Below are positions 35,356-45,490 of a DNA stretch of 64,000 nt, piece by piece (the stretch's first letter is position 1; each line of letters begins with the position of its first letter). The stretch lies in NCBI GenBank assembly GCA_015069095.1, contig SVJH01000003.1:1-64000 (forward strand), given 5' to 3'. Source of the stretch: Oscillospiraceae bacterium. GTDB taxonomy: Bacteria > Bacillota > Clostridia > UMGS1810. A model generated the notes under the pieces. The model was given only the letters and a program-made list of their open reading frames with translations. It was not told the DNA's origin and searched no databases. Position numbers and translations under genes: made by a program.

Positions 35356-36708
35356 TTATCCGAGTCTTTCTTCAAGCAGTTTTGCAACTCTTTGTGCACA
35401 TGCTGTAATTTCTTCTATATCTTCGCCTTCAATCATAACCCTTACAAGCGGTTCTGTACCTGAAGGTCTTATAAGTATTCTTCCGTTATCTTTAAACATT
35501 TCGCTTGTTTTGTTGATTTCTTCAGCAACAACTTCATCTTCCATATATGTTGTTTTATACTCGTTTTTGATTTTTGCATTAACAAGCACCTGTGGAAGAA
35601 CTTTTACAACAGTTGCAAGTTCACTAAGTTTTTTACCTGTATGTTTTACAACGTCTGCCATTTTAAGCGCAGTAACAAGACCATCTCCTGTTGTATTATG
35701 TTCTAAAAGTATTACATGACCTGACTGTTCGCCACCGATTACATGACCGTTTTCAAGCATATTTTTAAGAACATATCTGTCGCCAACCTGAGTTTGTTCA
35801 TAATTTATTCCAATTTTTTCAAGTGCTTTGAAAAATCCTAAATTACTCATTACTGTTGCTACAACAGTGTTATTGTTTAGTTTTCCCTGTTCTTTTAAAT
35901 ACTGAGCGCAAATTACAAGACATTTATCGCCGTCTACAAGTTCACCGTTTTCGTCAACACTAAGTACTCTGTCGGCATCGCCGTCAAACGCAAATCCCAT
36001 ATCACATTTGTTTTCTACAACAAATTTCTGTAAATTTTCAATGTGAGTAGAACCGCAATTATCGTTGATATTTATTCCGTCAGGAACATTGCTTATAAGA
36101 AGTGTATTTGCACCAAGTTCTTTAAATGCAAGTTTTGCACATTCGTATGATGCACCGTTTGCACAGTCAAGAGCAATTTTTAGTCCGTCATATCTGTATT
36201 TTGCAGTACTTTTTACATAGTCTACATAATCGCGAAGTGCTGATTCTCTGTATATTCTTTTTCCGACATCTTTTCCTTCAGGAAGGTCGCCGATGCTCTT
36301 TCCATCAAGAATATATTCTTCAATTTCGGCTTCAAGTTCATCGCTTAATTTATAGCCTTCGCCACTGAAAAACTTAATTCCGTTAAATTCAACACTGTTG
36401 TGTGATGCACTTATTACAACACCTGCATCCATTTCGTACTTTCTTGTAAGATATGCAACAGCAGGAGTAGGTATTACACCAACACATACTGCAACAGCAC
36501 CTACAGAACAAAATCCTGCTACAAGTGCACTTTCAAGCATATCACCAGATATTCTTGTGTCTTTTCCAACTAAAATTTTTGGTCTTTTGTTATTATTTGC
36601 TTTTGTAAGAACTTTTGCGCCTGCCTGACCAAGTTTAAATGCTAAATCTGCAGTAAGTTCTGTATTTGCAATTCCTCTGACTCCATCTGTTCCAAATAAT
36701 CTTCCCAT
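35356..36708 (-). CDS. glmM: phosphoglucosamine mutase
   Basis: Interconverts glucosamine-6-P and glucosamine-1-P for peptidoglycan precursor synthesis. The start [14 protein letters not shown], the phosphoserine loop [12 protein letters not shown] (Ser102), the metal loop FDGDADRV, the sugar loop GGEQSGH and the phosphate loop [12 protein letters not shown] are all present in 450 residues. It lies 18 bases after cdaR in the conserved cdaA-cdaR-glmM order, which links c-di-AMP to cell-wall synthesis. Confidence 0.96.
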   Translation of the reverse strand: MGRLFGTDGVRGIANTELTADLAFKLGQAGAKVLTKANNNKRPKILVGKDTRISGDMLESALVAGFCSVGAVAVCVGVIPTPAVAYLTRKYEMDAGVVISASHNSVEFNGIKFFSGEGYKLSDELEAEIEEYILDGKSIGDLPEGKDVGKRIYRESALRDYVDYVKSTAKYRYDGLKIALDCANGASYECAKLAFKELGANTLLISNVPDGININDNCGSTHIENLQKFVVENKCDMGFAFDGDADRVLSVDENGELVDGDKCLVICAQYLKEQGKLNNNTVVATVMSNLGFFKALEKIGINYEQTQVGDRYVLKNMLENGHVIGGEQSGHVILLEHNTTGDGLVTALKMADVVKHTGKKLSELATVVKVLPQVLVNAKIKNEYKTTYMEDEVVAEEINKTSEMFKDNGRILIRPSGTEPLVRVMIEGEDIEEITACAQRVAKLLEERLG

Positions 36709-36726
36709 TTTTTTCTCTCCTATTAT

Positions 36727-37653
36727 TCAATTTTCGTATACTATTTTTACAGTTATTTTGTTATCATTACCGCTAATAAGTTCTACACCTTCCGGAAGGT
36801 CAAGTTCTATTTCAATCTCTTTTCTTCCATTAAGGCGCGATGCATCTATTATCTTAGTATTAACAGACGTGATTTTTTCTAAAGTTTTTGAATTACCTTT
36901 GATTAAAACTTTAGGTGATGAAAATTTCACATTTTCAGATCTGTTTATATTCTTTATATTGACTTCTACTTCTTTTTGGTCGCAAACCTCAACTTTAACA
37001 TCAGCATACTCTATATTTTTTGTAACCGACTTATCTGAAAACTCTTTTTTTCCACTATAAAGTTTTACATAACAACTTTCTGTAAAATCATTTGATTTAT
37101 CAGAAAGATCAACAGTTATGACAGCCCTGTCAATTGTAGATACAACATTTTCCGGGCCTGTAAGTTTAATATATTCCGGCTCTACATTGACGCTTTCAAG
37201 TATGCGTCCTTCTTTTAGAGCACCTGAATACTCAATCGTTATTTTCTTTTCTACAGATACTACTTCATCTACTTTTAGTGTATAGTTATACGGTTGCTTT
37301 TGAACAATTTCAATACCGTTCACAGGAAAAAATACGTTTGTATCAAGTACATATTCCCCTTTTGATACCACACCGAAAAGGTCAACATTTACGCGAATGT
37401 TCTTGTTGTTAAGTTTTGCAACTGTTTTTCTTGAACCTTTTACTTTTATATCGATTTTATCCATACTGCTATCTGATATATAAAGTTTACCGCTTTCAAA
37501 TTCACTTGATGAATTTGTTTTTACAATAGGAATATCTCTTATCCATCTTTCATATTCAGGATTCTGAAAATACGCAACATATATCCATAGCATTATAGAA
37601 ACAAGGATTGATACTACTTTTAAAAACCAGTCTGTTTTATAAAACTTTTTCAT
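36727..37653 (-). CDS. cdaR: YbbR-domain regulator of c-di-AMP synthase
   Basis: 308-residue membrane-anchored protein with one N-terminal helix (WFLKVVSILVSIMLWIYVAY) and three to four extracellular YbbR repeats, each ending in a segment such as LTGPENVVSTIDRAVITVDLS. CdaR proteins bind CdaA and modulate its activity. Its start overlaps cdaA by four bases, and glmM follows. Confidence 0.93.
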   Translation of the reverse strand: MKKFYKTDWFLKVVSILVSIMLWIYVAYFQNPEYERWIRDIPIVKTNSSSEFESGKLYISDSSMDKIDIKVKGSRKTVAKLNNKNIRVNVDLFGVVSKGEYVLDTNVFFPVNGIEIVQKQPYNYTLKVDEVVSVEKKITIEYSGALKEGRILESVNVEPEYIKLTGPENVVSTIDRAVITVDLSDKSNDFTESCYVKLYSGKKEFSDKSVTKNIEYADVKVEVCDQKEVEVNIKNINRSENVKFSSPKVLIKGNSKTLEKITSVNTKIIDASRLNGRKEIEIELDLPEGVELISGNDNKITVKIVYEN

Positions 37654-38480
37654 TTTTTCCTCACCACCAAATCTTTCAATAAATCTTTTGGATTTTTGAT
37701 TTCATTTTCAGGTGTAATAAGCACATCTTTAAGTTTTGTTTCAAGGTCAGTTAAAGATATATTTCTATGAAGCATACCATCCTGACAAACAGACACTCTT
37801 CCTGTTTCTTCCGATACAACAATAGATAAACAGTCAGCTATTTCTGTAACACCTATCGCTGCTCTGTGTCTTGTACCAAGCTCCTGACTGATATTTGTCG
37901 CCTGAGTAAGAGGTAAAAAGCATGCAGCTGCTTTTATTTTATTTTCTCCGATAATAACAGCACCATCATGAAGCGGTGTGTTAGGAACAAAAATATTAAC
38001 TAAAAGTTCGCTTGTTATTTCTGAATTAAGAGCAACACCTGTTTTAATTATATCACCAAGTTTTGTTTGTCTTTCAATTATTATTAAAGCACCTGTTTTT
38101 GTTGATCTTAAATTTGATACAGCCTGTACAATTTCGATAATCGCACTGTCATAATTTGTATCTTGTGGGACAAGAATACGTTTAAACGTACTTCGTCCTA
38201 CTTTTTCAAGTGCCTTTCTAAGTTCAGGCTGGAAAACAACTAAAAGTGCAACAAGTCCGACTTCCATTGTATTTACAAGTATAAAATTTATTGCATTAAG
38301 TTTAAACCATCCGGAAAGTTGAGTTGCAACAATAAGAACACAAATACCTGTAATAATTTGTACAGCTCTTGTTTCTCTAACAAGTTTTACACCCTTATAT
38401 ATTAAAAATGCAACCACCGCAATATCGATTATATCTCGTATTCGTATCATTGCTAAGTTTTGCATAATATACTCAAACAT
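37650..38480 (-). CDS. cdaA: diadenylate cyclase
   Basis: Membrane c-di-AMP synthase of 276 residues. Three N-terminal membrane helices (about 10-85) precede the DisA_N/DAC domain with PLHDGAVIIG (DGA motif) and GTRHRAAIG (RHR motif), the ATP- and metal-binding residues. It makes c-di-AMP from two ATP to control potassium and osmolyte balance and wall stress. The ATG follows AAGGGGTGAT. First gene of cdaA-cdaR-glmM with its own promoter. Confidence 0.95.
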   Translation of the reverse strand: MFEYIMQNLAMIRIRDIIDIAVVAFLIYKGVKLVRETRAVQIITGICVLIVATQLSGWFKLNAINFILVNTMEVGLVALLVVFQPELRKALEKVGRSTFKRILVPQDTNYDSAIIEIVQAVSNLRSTKTGALIIIERQTKLGDIIKTGVALNSEITSELLVNIFVPNTPLHDGAVIIGENKIKAAACFLPLTQATNISQELGTRHRAAIGVTEIADCLSIVVSEETGRVSVCQDGMLHRNISLTDLETKLKDVLITPENEIKNPKDLLKDLVVRKK

Positions 38481-38532
38481 CTTATCACCCCTTGTAATAT
38501 CTTGTTTGCAGGTACAAAATTATTCAAAATAT

Positions 38533-38561
38533 ATTATACTATAAACATTGTATTTTTGCAA
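38533..38561 (-). promoter_or_regulatory. promoter of the cdaA operon
   Basis: Minus-strand TTGCAA (38556-38561), 17 bases, TATAAT (38533-38538). Confidence 0.75.
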
Positions 38562-38570
38562 TGTATTTTT

Positions 38571-39707
38571 TTATTTTATTATTTTATTTATTGCATATAC
38601 GGCAGTTTTTATGTCGTTTTTTGTATTAAAAGCACCAATACTGAGTCTTAATGTACCTTCTTTTTCACTTCCTATTGTTTTATGCGCCATATATGCACAG
38701 TGGTATCCTGCCCTTACACATATTCCGTAATCTTTGTCTAAAATATCTGCTACACTAAGCACATCATTATTTAGAAAATTTATCGAAACTACGCCTATTC
38801 TTCTTACGGTTGTAAGATATCCGAAAATTCTTACATTTTTGATTACCGACAAATCATCAAGAAGCATTCTTGTAAGATTTGTTTCGTGCATATTTATAGT
38901 ATCTAATCCAACTTTTCTAATGAATTTCACACCTTCTAAAAGTCCTGCAATTCCGACTGTGTTAAGCGTACCGCTTTCAAATTTATCAGGCATATAGTCA
39001 GGCATTGACGTAATCGATGACATGCTTCCTGTTCCGCCCTCTTTTATTGTTTCTAAAAAATTTGCGTCTTTAACATACAAAACGCCCACACCTTGCGGCC
39101 CCATAAGTGCTTTATGACCTGTAAGTGCCAAAAAATCAATATTGCATTTTTCTACATCAATATCTATTATACCTCCGCTTTGAGAAGCATCAACCAAAAA
39201 CTTTATGTTTTTTTCTTTGAGCATTTTTCCTATTTCATAAATATCGTTTACTGTTCCGCAAACATTAGATGCATGTGTAATACACACAAGACGAGTATTG
39301 GGTTTTATTTCTTTTAAAATGGCTTCACAATTTACATAACCGAATTTATCTGCATATGCAATCGAAAAATCGATGTTTTTATTTTTAAGGGCATAGAAAG
39401 GACGCACTACAGAATTATGTTCCATTGACGAAAAAACCGCATGATCTCCTTCTTTTAAAAATCCTTTGATTACCATATTAAGACTGTCGGTAGCGTTTAG
39501 AGTAAATACAATATTTTCAGCATTTTCAATTCCGAACATTTTTGCAATTTCGCATCGGCACATATAAACAGTTTCGGCTGATTTAAGCGACAGTCTGTGT
39601 CCGCCTCTTCCCGGATTTGCACATTCGTTTCTCATATAATTTGTCATTGCATATATTACACTTTCCGGCTTTTTGTGAGTAGTTGCACTGTTATCCAAAT
39701 AAATCAT
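38571..39707 (-). CDS. aminotransferase class V, cysteine desulfurase family
   Basis: PLP enzyme of 378 residues that releases sulfur (or selenium) from cysteine or selenocysteine. It starts MIYLDNSATTHKKP; the cofactor Lys is in LTGHKALMGPQGVGVLYV, and the persulfide Cys is in RAGYHCAYMAHKTIG near residue 340. This is the CsdB/SufS-like type with the GxHC end rather than IscS. The adjacent upstream gene encodes a DUF3343 Se/S-carrier-like protein (11-base gap), a common pair in Clostridia, so transfer of the sulfane atom between them is likely. Confidence 0.9.
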   Translation of the reverse strand: MIYLDNSATTHKKPESVIYAMTNYMRNECANPGRGGHRLSLKSAETVYMCRCEIAKMFGIENAENIVFTLNATDSLNMVIKGFLKEGDHAVFSSMEHNSVVRPFYALKNKNIDFSIAYADKFGYVNCEAILKEIKPNTRLVCITHASNVCGTVNDIYEIGKMLKEKNIKFLVDASQSGGIIDIDVEKCNIDFLALTGHKALMGPQGVGVLYVKDANFLETIKEGGTGSMSSITSMPDYMPDKFESGTLNTVGIAGLLEGVKFIRKVGLDTINMHETNLTRMLLDDLSVIKNVRIFGYLTTVRRIGVVSINFLNNDVLSVADILDKDYGICVRAGYHCAYMAHKTIGSEKEGTLRLSIGAFNTKNDIKTAVYAINKIIK

Positions 39708-39718
39708 TTAACTTCTCC

Positions 39719-39958
39719 TTAATCATATTTTTTAAAAGTTGTTGCATCAAATACGCCTTTTGTATGGACTTTTAATACTTTTACTGCTTCATACACTAAA
39801 TTTATATTTTCTTTTTCAGTTTTTATTGCAAAACCGCATCCTGATACTTCAAGTTGCTTTGGTGTCTGCATTATTTGTACATCTTTGTTATAATTCATTT
39901 TTAAATATTGTTTAACACGGTTTGCCGTGGTTATAGATGATAAAACTGCTATTATCAA
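39719..39958 (-). CDS. DUF3343 putative Se/S carrier protein
   Basis: 79 residues. Matches the small family annotated as a putative Se/S carrier: IIAVLSSITTANRVKQYL, then QTPKQLEVSGCGFAIK with a single conserved Cys in a Gly-Cys-Gly context, ending with an acidic/basic tail. It probably accepts a sulfane or selenium atom from the downstream desulfurase on that Cys. Start follows AGGAGG-like sequence. Confidence 0.85.
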   Translation of the reverse strand: MIIAVLSSITTANRVKQYLKMNYNKDVQIMQTPKQLEVSGCGFAIKTEKENINLVYEAVKVLKVHTKGVFDATTFKKYD

Positions 39959-40034
39959 TCAAATTCCTCCTTTTGTAGTTATATTATATTTTATTCATAT
40001 GTTTCGTTTTTGTTATCTTTTATTTACTTTGGTA

Positions 40035-40063
40035 TTGATTTTTTATATAAAAATCTTTATAAT
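40035..40063 (+). promoter_or_regulatory. promoter of the mreB-like gene
   Basis: TTGATT (40035-40040), 17 bases, TATAAT (40058-40063), in the divergent region between the DUF3343 and mreB-like genes. Confidence 0.75.
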
Positions 40064-40094
40064 ATATGTATGAAAATTTGAAAGGATGTTAATT

Positions 40095-41102
40095 TTGTCT
40101 TTTTGGAAAACATATGAACTGGCGGTCGACTTTGGCTCGTCAAATCTTAGAGCAAGCATTAAAGGAAAAGGCGTTGTATACAACGAGCCTTCCGTTATTG
40201 CCATAAATAAAAAAACAAAAAAAGTTGTTGCCATAGGTTATAAAGCAAAAAATATAATTGGCAGAGAAAACAGTGATATTACAGTTATTTCTCCGGTTGA
40301 AAAAGGCAGAATAGTAGACCACAAAGCAGCAAGGCTTATGCTTCATCATATTATTTCAAATTACTGCAAAGGTACTATTTTGAAACCTGTGGTAACTGCA
40401 ACAGTTCCTAAAAATCTTACCGAAGTAGAAAGAAAGTCTGTTATTACTGATTTTACACTTGCAGGTGCAAAAAAAGTCCATCTTGTTTCATCACCAGTTT
40501 CGACATCATTAGGTAACGGGCTTAATGTTACAAATCCATCAGGAAGACTTATTGTTGATTTTGGCGGAGGTATATGTGAAATTTCAGTTGTATCACTCGG
40601 AACAGTTATTGCCCACTCTGAACTTAATATCGGAAGTAATGATTTTGATTTAAGAATTATTGATTACATAAGAAATACTCATAAAATTTTAATTGGTAAA
40701 AACACCGCTGAAAAAGTAAAAATTGCTATTGGTTGTGTGCAAAGACAAACTGATGATGAATACTTTACAGTTAAAGGAAAAGACCTTTTAACAGGTTTTC
40801 CTGTTTCTAAAAACATTTCAGCAAGTGAACTTGTACATATTTTTTATGATGATGTTAAAAAAATTGCCGAGGAAATAACGAGTATTATTATGAGCGTGCC
40901 TTTTGAACTTACAGTTGATATTGAAAGTTACGGAATTATTATAAGCGGTAATGCAAGTCTTTTAAAAGGTTTTAAAGACCTTATTGATGCTGTGTGCTCA
41001 ATTAAATCATATATGAGCGAAGAAACACATTTATCAAGTGTAAACGGAACTTTAAAAGCATGTGAGCAGAGAAAAACTCTTATAAAAACAGGAATTATGT
41101 AA
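40095..41102 (+). CDS. MreB-like rod-shape actin
   Basis: Bacterial actin of the MreB/Mbl/MreBH group, 335 residues, which polymerises under the membrane to guide wall synthesis. Phosphate-1 AVDFGSSNLRASI, the ATP-binding IVDFGGGICEISVVSLG and the adenosine region YGIIISGNASLLKGF are visible. The TTG at 40095 is preferred: AAAGGA lies nine bases upstream, whereas the ATG at 40086 overlaps that site. It is not beside mreC/mreD or minCD, so it is probably an extra paralogue. A terminator separates it from the topoisomerase genes. Confidence 0.87.
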   Translation: MSFWKTYELAVDFGSSNLRASIKGKGVVYNEPSVIAINKKTKKVVAIGYKAKNIIGRENSDITVISPVEKGRIVDHKAARLMLHHIISNYCKGTILKPVVTATVPKNLTEVERKSVITDFTLAGAKKVHLVSSPVSTSLGNGLNVTNPSGRLIVDFGGGICEISVVSLGTVIAHSELNIGSNDFDLRIIDYIRNTHKILIGKNTAEKVKIAIGCVQRQTDDEYFTVKGKDLLTGFPVSKNISASELVHIFYDDVKKIAEEITSIIMSVPFELTVDIESYGIIISGNASLLKGFKDLIDAVCSIKSYMSEETHLSSVNGTLKACEQRKTLIKTGIM

Positions 41103-41130
41103 AGATGCCCTTTGGCATCTTTTTTCTTTT
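41101..41130 (+). terminator. terminator of the mreB-like gene
   Basis: Stem AAAGATGCC / GGCATCTTT with a four-base loop and a T-rich tail, starting within the stop codon. Confidence 0.85.
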
Positions 41131-41144
41131 GAAAATGTTTTTAC

Positions 41145-41174
41145 TTGACAACAACATCTTGTATATAGTAAAAT
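41145..41174 (+). promoter_or_regulatory. promoter of the topoisomerase IV operon
   Basis: TTGACA (41145-41150), 18 bases, TAAAAT (41169-41174), about 40 bases before the parE-like start. Confidence 0.7.
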
Positions 41175-41213
41175 ATATAATATATATATTTAGTGCTGAA
41201 AGGTGATATTTTA

Positions 41214-43199
41214 ATGGCAAAAAAGAAATATGATAACGACAGTATTTCGATGCTCAAGGGTGCCGACAGGGTTAGACTAAGACCTGCCGTTATTTTTGGT
41301 TCGGACGGACTTGAAGGGTGCGAACACGCTGTTTTTGAAATCGTATCAAATGCAATTGACGAAGCAAGAGAAGGATACGGAACAGTTATCGAAGTTAAAA
41401 AATATTATGATAAATCTATTGAGGTTATTGACTACGGACGCGGTCTTCCTCTTGATTTTAATACAAACGAAAACCGCTACAACTGGGAACTTGTATTTTG
41501 TGAAATGTATGCAGGCGGTAAATACAAAAACAACTCAGGCGAAAACTATGAGTTCAGTTTAGGTCTTAACGGTCTTGGTGCGTGTGCAACGCAGTATGCA
41601 TCAGAGTATATGGATGTTTGTGTTTACAGAGATGGATTTAAATATGACCTTCACTTTGAAAAAGGCGAAAACATTGGCGGACTAAAAAAAGAAGTATACA
41701 ACTACAAACATACAAAAACACAAATTAAATGGAAACCTGATATAGACGTATTTACAGATATCGACATCAGTGCCGAATATTTTATGAATATGTTAAAAAA
41801 GCAGGCTATTGTTAATAAAGGTATTCTTTTTAAATTCAGAAATGAAGTTGAACCGAGAAAATTTGAAGACCACGAATTTATTTACAACGAAGGTATTGTT
41901 GATTACGTTAACGAAATTGCAGGCGAAACTGCTCTTACAGTTCCAAAATATATTGAATGTGAAAGACGCGGTAAAGACAGAGAGGACAAGCCTGAATACA
42001 AAGTTAAACTTTCTGTTGCATTTGCTTTTTCAAATCAGAATCCACTTATTGAATACTACCACAATTCAAGTTTCTTAGAGCATGGTGGTTCTCCTGAAAA
42101 AGCCGTTACAAATGCATTTGTATATGCCATAGACAAATACCTTAAATCAGCAGGAAAATACACTAAAAACGAATCTAAAATCAATTTTAATGACGTTAAA
42201 GACTGTTTGATACTTGTGTCAAACTCATTCTCAACAGTTACAAGTTATGCAAACCAGACTAAAAAGGCGATTACAAATGTATTTATTGCCGAGGCAATGA
42301 CAGAATTTTTACGTCATGAACTTGAAGTTTATTTTATAGAAAACAAAGTGGAAGCCGATAAAATTGCAAATCAGGTACTTGTTAACAAACGAAGCAGAGA
42401 ACATGCCGAAAAAGCAAGAGTTAACATTGCTAAAAAACTTTCGGGAACAATTGACGTTACAAACAGAGTTCAAAAATTTGTTGACTGTCGTACAAAAGAT
42501 GTATCACGTCGAGAACTTTACATCGTGGAAGGCGACTCGGCACTCGGTTCTTGTAAACTTGCACGTGATTCAGAATTTCAGGCAATAATGCCGATACGTG
42601 GTAAAATTCTTAACTGCTTAAAAGCAGATATAGATAAAATTTTCAAAAGTGAAATTATTACCGACCTTTTAAAAGTTATGGGATGCGGTGTTGAGATTTC
42701 TTCAAAAGGTGCAAAAAATGTTTCATCGTTTGATATAAACAATTTAAGATGGGACAAAATTATAATCTGTACTGATGCTGATGTTGACGGATTTCAGATA
42801 CGAACACTTGTTCTTGCGATGATTTACCGCCTAACCCCTACCCTTATTGATGAAGGCAAAGTTTACATTGCAGAATCTCCGCTTTTTGAAATAAGACATA
42901 AAAACGAAACTTATTTTGCGTACAGCGAAAAAGAAAAAAATGATATACTTTCAGAACTTGACAAAAAAGGCGGAAAACCTGATATTCAGCGCTCAAAAGG
43001 TCTTGGCGAAAACGAGCCTGAAATGATGAGTAAAACAACTATGAAACCTGAAAGCAGACGTCTTATAAAAGTTACAAGCGAGGAGGCAAATCTTACATCT
43101 AAGATGTTTGATATACTTCTTGGCGATGACCTTCAGGGAAGAAAAGATTACATCACCGAAAACGGTCATAATTATCTTGAAATGCTTGATATCAGTTAA
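41214..43199 (+). CDS. parE: type IIA topoisomerase subunit B (ParE/GyrB-like)
   Basis: ATPase subunit of 661 residues. The GHKL domain has EIVSNAIDEAREG and DYGRGLPLD; the TOPRIM domain has YIVEGDSALGSCKLARDSEF and IICTDADVDGFQIRTL with the metal-binding acids. The segment EGDSALGSC differs from the AGGSA of ordinary GyrB, as in the second clostridial enzyme. The ATG at 41214 follows AAAGGTG; an upstream in-frame ATG at 41193 is rejected. With the next gene it forms a decatenase-type topoisomerase IV. Assignment to ParE rather than GyrB rests on this sequence divergence and on gene pairing. Confidence 0.85.
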   Translation: MAKKKYDNDSISMLKGADRVRLRPAVIFGSDGLEGCEHAVFEIVSNAIDEAREGYGTVIEVKKYYDKSIEVIDYGRGLPLDFNTNENRYNWELVFCEMYAGGKYKNNSGENYEFSLGLNGLGACATQYASEYMDVCVYRDGFKYDLHFEKGENIGGLKKEVYNYKHTKTQIKWKPDIDVFTDIDISAEYFMNMLKKQAIVNKGILFKFRNEVEPRKFEDHEFIYNEGIVDYVNEIAGETALTVPKYIECERRGKDREDKPEYKVKLSVAFAFSNQNPLIEYYHNSSFLEHGGSPEKAVTNAFVYAIDKYLKSAGKYTKNESKINFNDVKDCLILVSNSFSTVTSYANQTKKAITNVFIAEAMTEFLRHELEVYFIENKVEADKIANQVLVNKRSREHAEKARVNIAKKLSGTIDVTNRVQKFVDCRTKDVSRRELYIVEGDSALGSCKLARDSEFQAIMPIRGKILNCLKADIDKIFKSEIITDLLKVMGCGVEISSKGAKNVSSFDINNLRWDKIIICTDADVDGFQIRTLVLAMIYRLTPTLIDEGKVYIAESPLFEIRHKNETYFAYSEKEKNDILSELDKKGGKPDIQRSKGLGENEPEMMSKTTMKPESRRLIKVTSEEANLTSKMFDILLGDDLQGRKDYITENGHNYLEMLDIS

Positions 43200-43222
43200 A
43201 TAACCGAAAGGAACGAAAATTT

Positions 43223-45397
43223 GTGTCTAACTTTACAGAACAAAGAATTACAAATACTTTAAAAGAAAACTATATGCCTTATGCCATGAGCGTAATTATT
43301 TCCAGGGCAATTCCGGAAATAGACGGTTTTAAACCTTCGCACAGAAAACTTTTATACTCTATGTATAAAACAGGGCTACTTGAAGGCAAACTTAAAAAAA
43401 GTGCCAGTGTTGTTGGGGATGCTATGAAACTTAACCCTCACGGCGATGCATCTATCTACGAAACAATGGTGCGTTTAACACGCGGTAACGAAGCACTGCT
43501 TCATCCTCTTGTTGAATCAAAAGGTAACTTTGCAAAACAATATTCAAGAGACATGGCATATGCTGCATCTCGTTATACAGAAGTTAAACTTGCAAAAATT
43601 TGCGAAGAAATATTTAAAGATATAAACAAAAATACTGTTGATTTTGTCGACAACTACGACGGAACAATGAAAGAACCAACACTTCTCCCTGTTACTTTTC
43701 CTAACATTCTTGTAAATCCAAATCAGGGTATTGCGGTTGGTATGGCAAGTTGTATTCCGAGTTTTAACTTAAAAGAAGTTTGCGAAACAACAATTGCATA
43801 TTTGAAAAACGAAAAATGCAATATTTCAGATACACTTATCGCACCTGATTTTTCAACCGGCGGCGACCTTGTTTATGACAAAGAACAACTTGAATCGATA
43901 TATGAAACAGGCAGAGGAAGTTTTAAAGTAAGAAGTAAATACCGTTATGACAAGAAAAACTCCCTTGTTGAGATTTACGAAATCCCTTATTCTACAACAT
44001 CTGAAGCAATTATTGATAAAATAGTTGAACTTATAAAAGCAGGAAAAATCAAAGAAATAACTGACCTTCGCGATGAAACTGATCTTGACGGTCTTAAAAT
44101 TACACTTGATGTAAGAAAAAGCGCAAATGTAGAAATGCTTATGCAAAAACTCTACAAAATGACACCTCTTGAAGATACATTCAGTTGTAATCTTAACATA
44201 CTTGACAAAACAACTCCAAAGGTTATGGGTATACGCGAAGTATTAAAACACTGGACAGATTTCCGAATTGAATGTATTACACGAAAAACAAAATTTGACC
44301 TAAATAAAATTACTCACAGACTTCATCTTCTTGAAGGTTTAAAACAGATTCTTCTTGATATAGACAAGGCAATTAAAATTATTCGTGATACAGAAAATGA
44401 CGAAATGGTTATACCAAACCTTATGAGAGGGTTTGACATCGACGAAATTCAGGCAGATTACATTGCAGAAATCAAACTTCGTAATTTGAATAAACAATAC
44501 ATTATAAACCGTCTTAACGATATTGAAGATTTAAACAAACAAATTGACGAATTAAACGAACTTTTAGGTAGTGAAAAACTTATCAAAAAACTAATTATAT
44601 CCGAACTTAAAGATATAATTAAAAAATACGGAATTGATAGAAAAACAACAATCATTTACTCAGATGAAATTGAAGAAATTAAACAGGATGAAATGGTTGA
44701 AGATTATAACCTTAAAATATTCCTTACAAAAGATGGTTATCTTAAAAAGATTGCTGCTACAAGTTTAAGGGCAAATCCACCGCAAAAAGTTAAAGATGGC
44801 GACTATATTGTGCTCGAGCAGGAATCTACAAACAAATGCGATGTCGTGCTTATCAGCGATATGTGCAATGCTTACAAATTAAAATTAAACGATATTCCTG
44901 ACTGTAAGGCAAGTGATTGGGGTCATTATGTTCCTAACATTACTGAAATGCTGCCTGGCGAAAAAATCGTTTTTGCAGTTGCAACAAGCGACTATAAAGG
45001 TAACCTTATTTACTTCTTTGAAAACGGAAAAGGTGCAAAAGTTCCGCTAAACGCTTACGAAACAAAAACTAACAGAAAGAAACTAAACAACGCGTACAGC
45101 GATAAATCAAAACTTATAGCAACAAAGTTTATTACTGAAGATATTGACCTTGTAGTATACAGTTCTATTGAAAAAATACTTGTATTTAACACATCGCACA
45201 TTCCGCTTAAAACAACAAGAAATACTCAGGGTATTACAATACTTAATCTTAAAAAGAAAAGTACTGTTACAGATGTTAAACTACTTAGCGAGTCTAATCT
45301 TTCTGATCCGGAATATTATCGCAGTAAAAACATTCCGGCAACGGGATATTATTTAAACAACGACGATACTCCTACAAAACAAATGAGTTTATTTTAA
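43223..45397 (+). CDS. parC: type IIA topoisomerase subunit A (ParC-like)
   Basis: DNA-breakage subunit of 724 residues. The CAP region has VIISRAIPEIDGFKPSHRKLLY and NPHGDASIYE; the active-site Tyr118 is in AASRYTEVKL. A coiled coil at about 360-450 and a short beta-propeller-like C-terminus follow, shorter than in GyrA. At the quinolone-determining positions it reads HGDA-SIYE rather than HGDS-AVYD. The GTG start follows AAAGGA. Together with parE it makes the heterotetramer that separates daughter chromosomes. Confidence 0.87.
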   Translation: MSNFTEQRITNTLKENYMPYAMSVIISRAIPEIDGFKPSHRKLLYSMYKTGLLEGKLKKSASVVGDAMKLNPHGDASIYETMVRLTRGNEALLHPLVESKGNFAKQYSRDMAYAASRYTEVKLAKICEEIFKDINKNTVDFVDNYDGTMKEPTLLPVTFPNILVNPNQGIAVGMASCIPSFNLKEVCETTIAYLKNEKCNISDTLIAPDFSTGGDLVYDKEQLESIYETGRGSFKVRSKYRYDKKNSLVEIYEIPYSTTSEAIIDKIVELIKAGKIKEITDLRDETDLDGLKITLDVRKSANVEMLMQKLYKMTPLEDTFSCNLNILDKTTPKVMGIREVLKHWTDFRIECITRKTKFDLNKITHRLHLLEGLKQILLDIDKAIKIIRDTENDEMVIPNLMRGFDIDEIQADYIAEIKLRNLNKQYIINRLNDIEDLNKQIDELNELLGSEKLIKKLIISELKDIIKKYGIDRKTTIIYSDEIEEIKQDEMVEDYNLKIFLTKDGYLKKIAATSLRANPPQKVKDGDYIVLEQESTNKCDVVLISDMCNAYKLKLNDIPDCKASDWGHYVPNITEMLPGEKIVFAVATSDYKGNLIYFFENGKGAKVPLNAYETKTNRKKLNNAYSDKSKLIATKFITEDIDLVVYSSIEKILVFNTSHIPLKTTRNTQGITILNLKKKSTVTDVKLLSESNLSDPEYYRSKNIPATGYYLNNDDTPTKQMSLF

Positions 45398-45425
45398 AAT
45401 ATGCTACTTTTAAAAAAGTAATACG

Positions 45426-45459
45426 AAAAACGGATAGATTTTAAAATCTATCCGTTTTT
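45426..45459 (+). terminator. terminator of the topoisomerase operon
   Basis: Perfect 34-base palindrome with stem AAAAACGGATAGATTTT, ending in a T run. The same stem type and the following AATTCCA..CATCTTTTATTTT tail occur after the second metallophosphoesterase gene at 48872-48904. Confidence 0.85.
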
Positions 45460-45490
45460 TAATTCCATCCATCTTTTATTTTTATTTATT

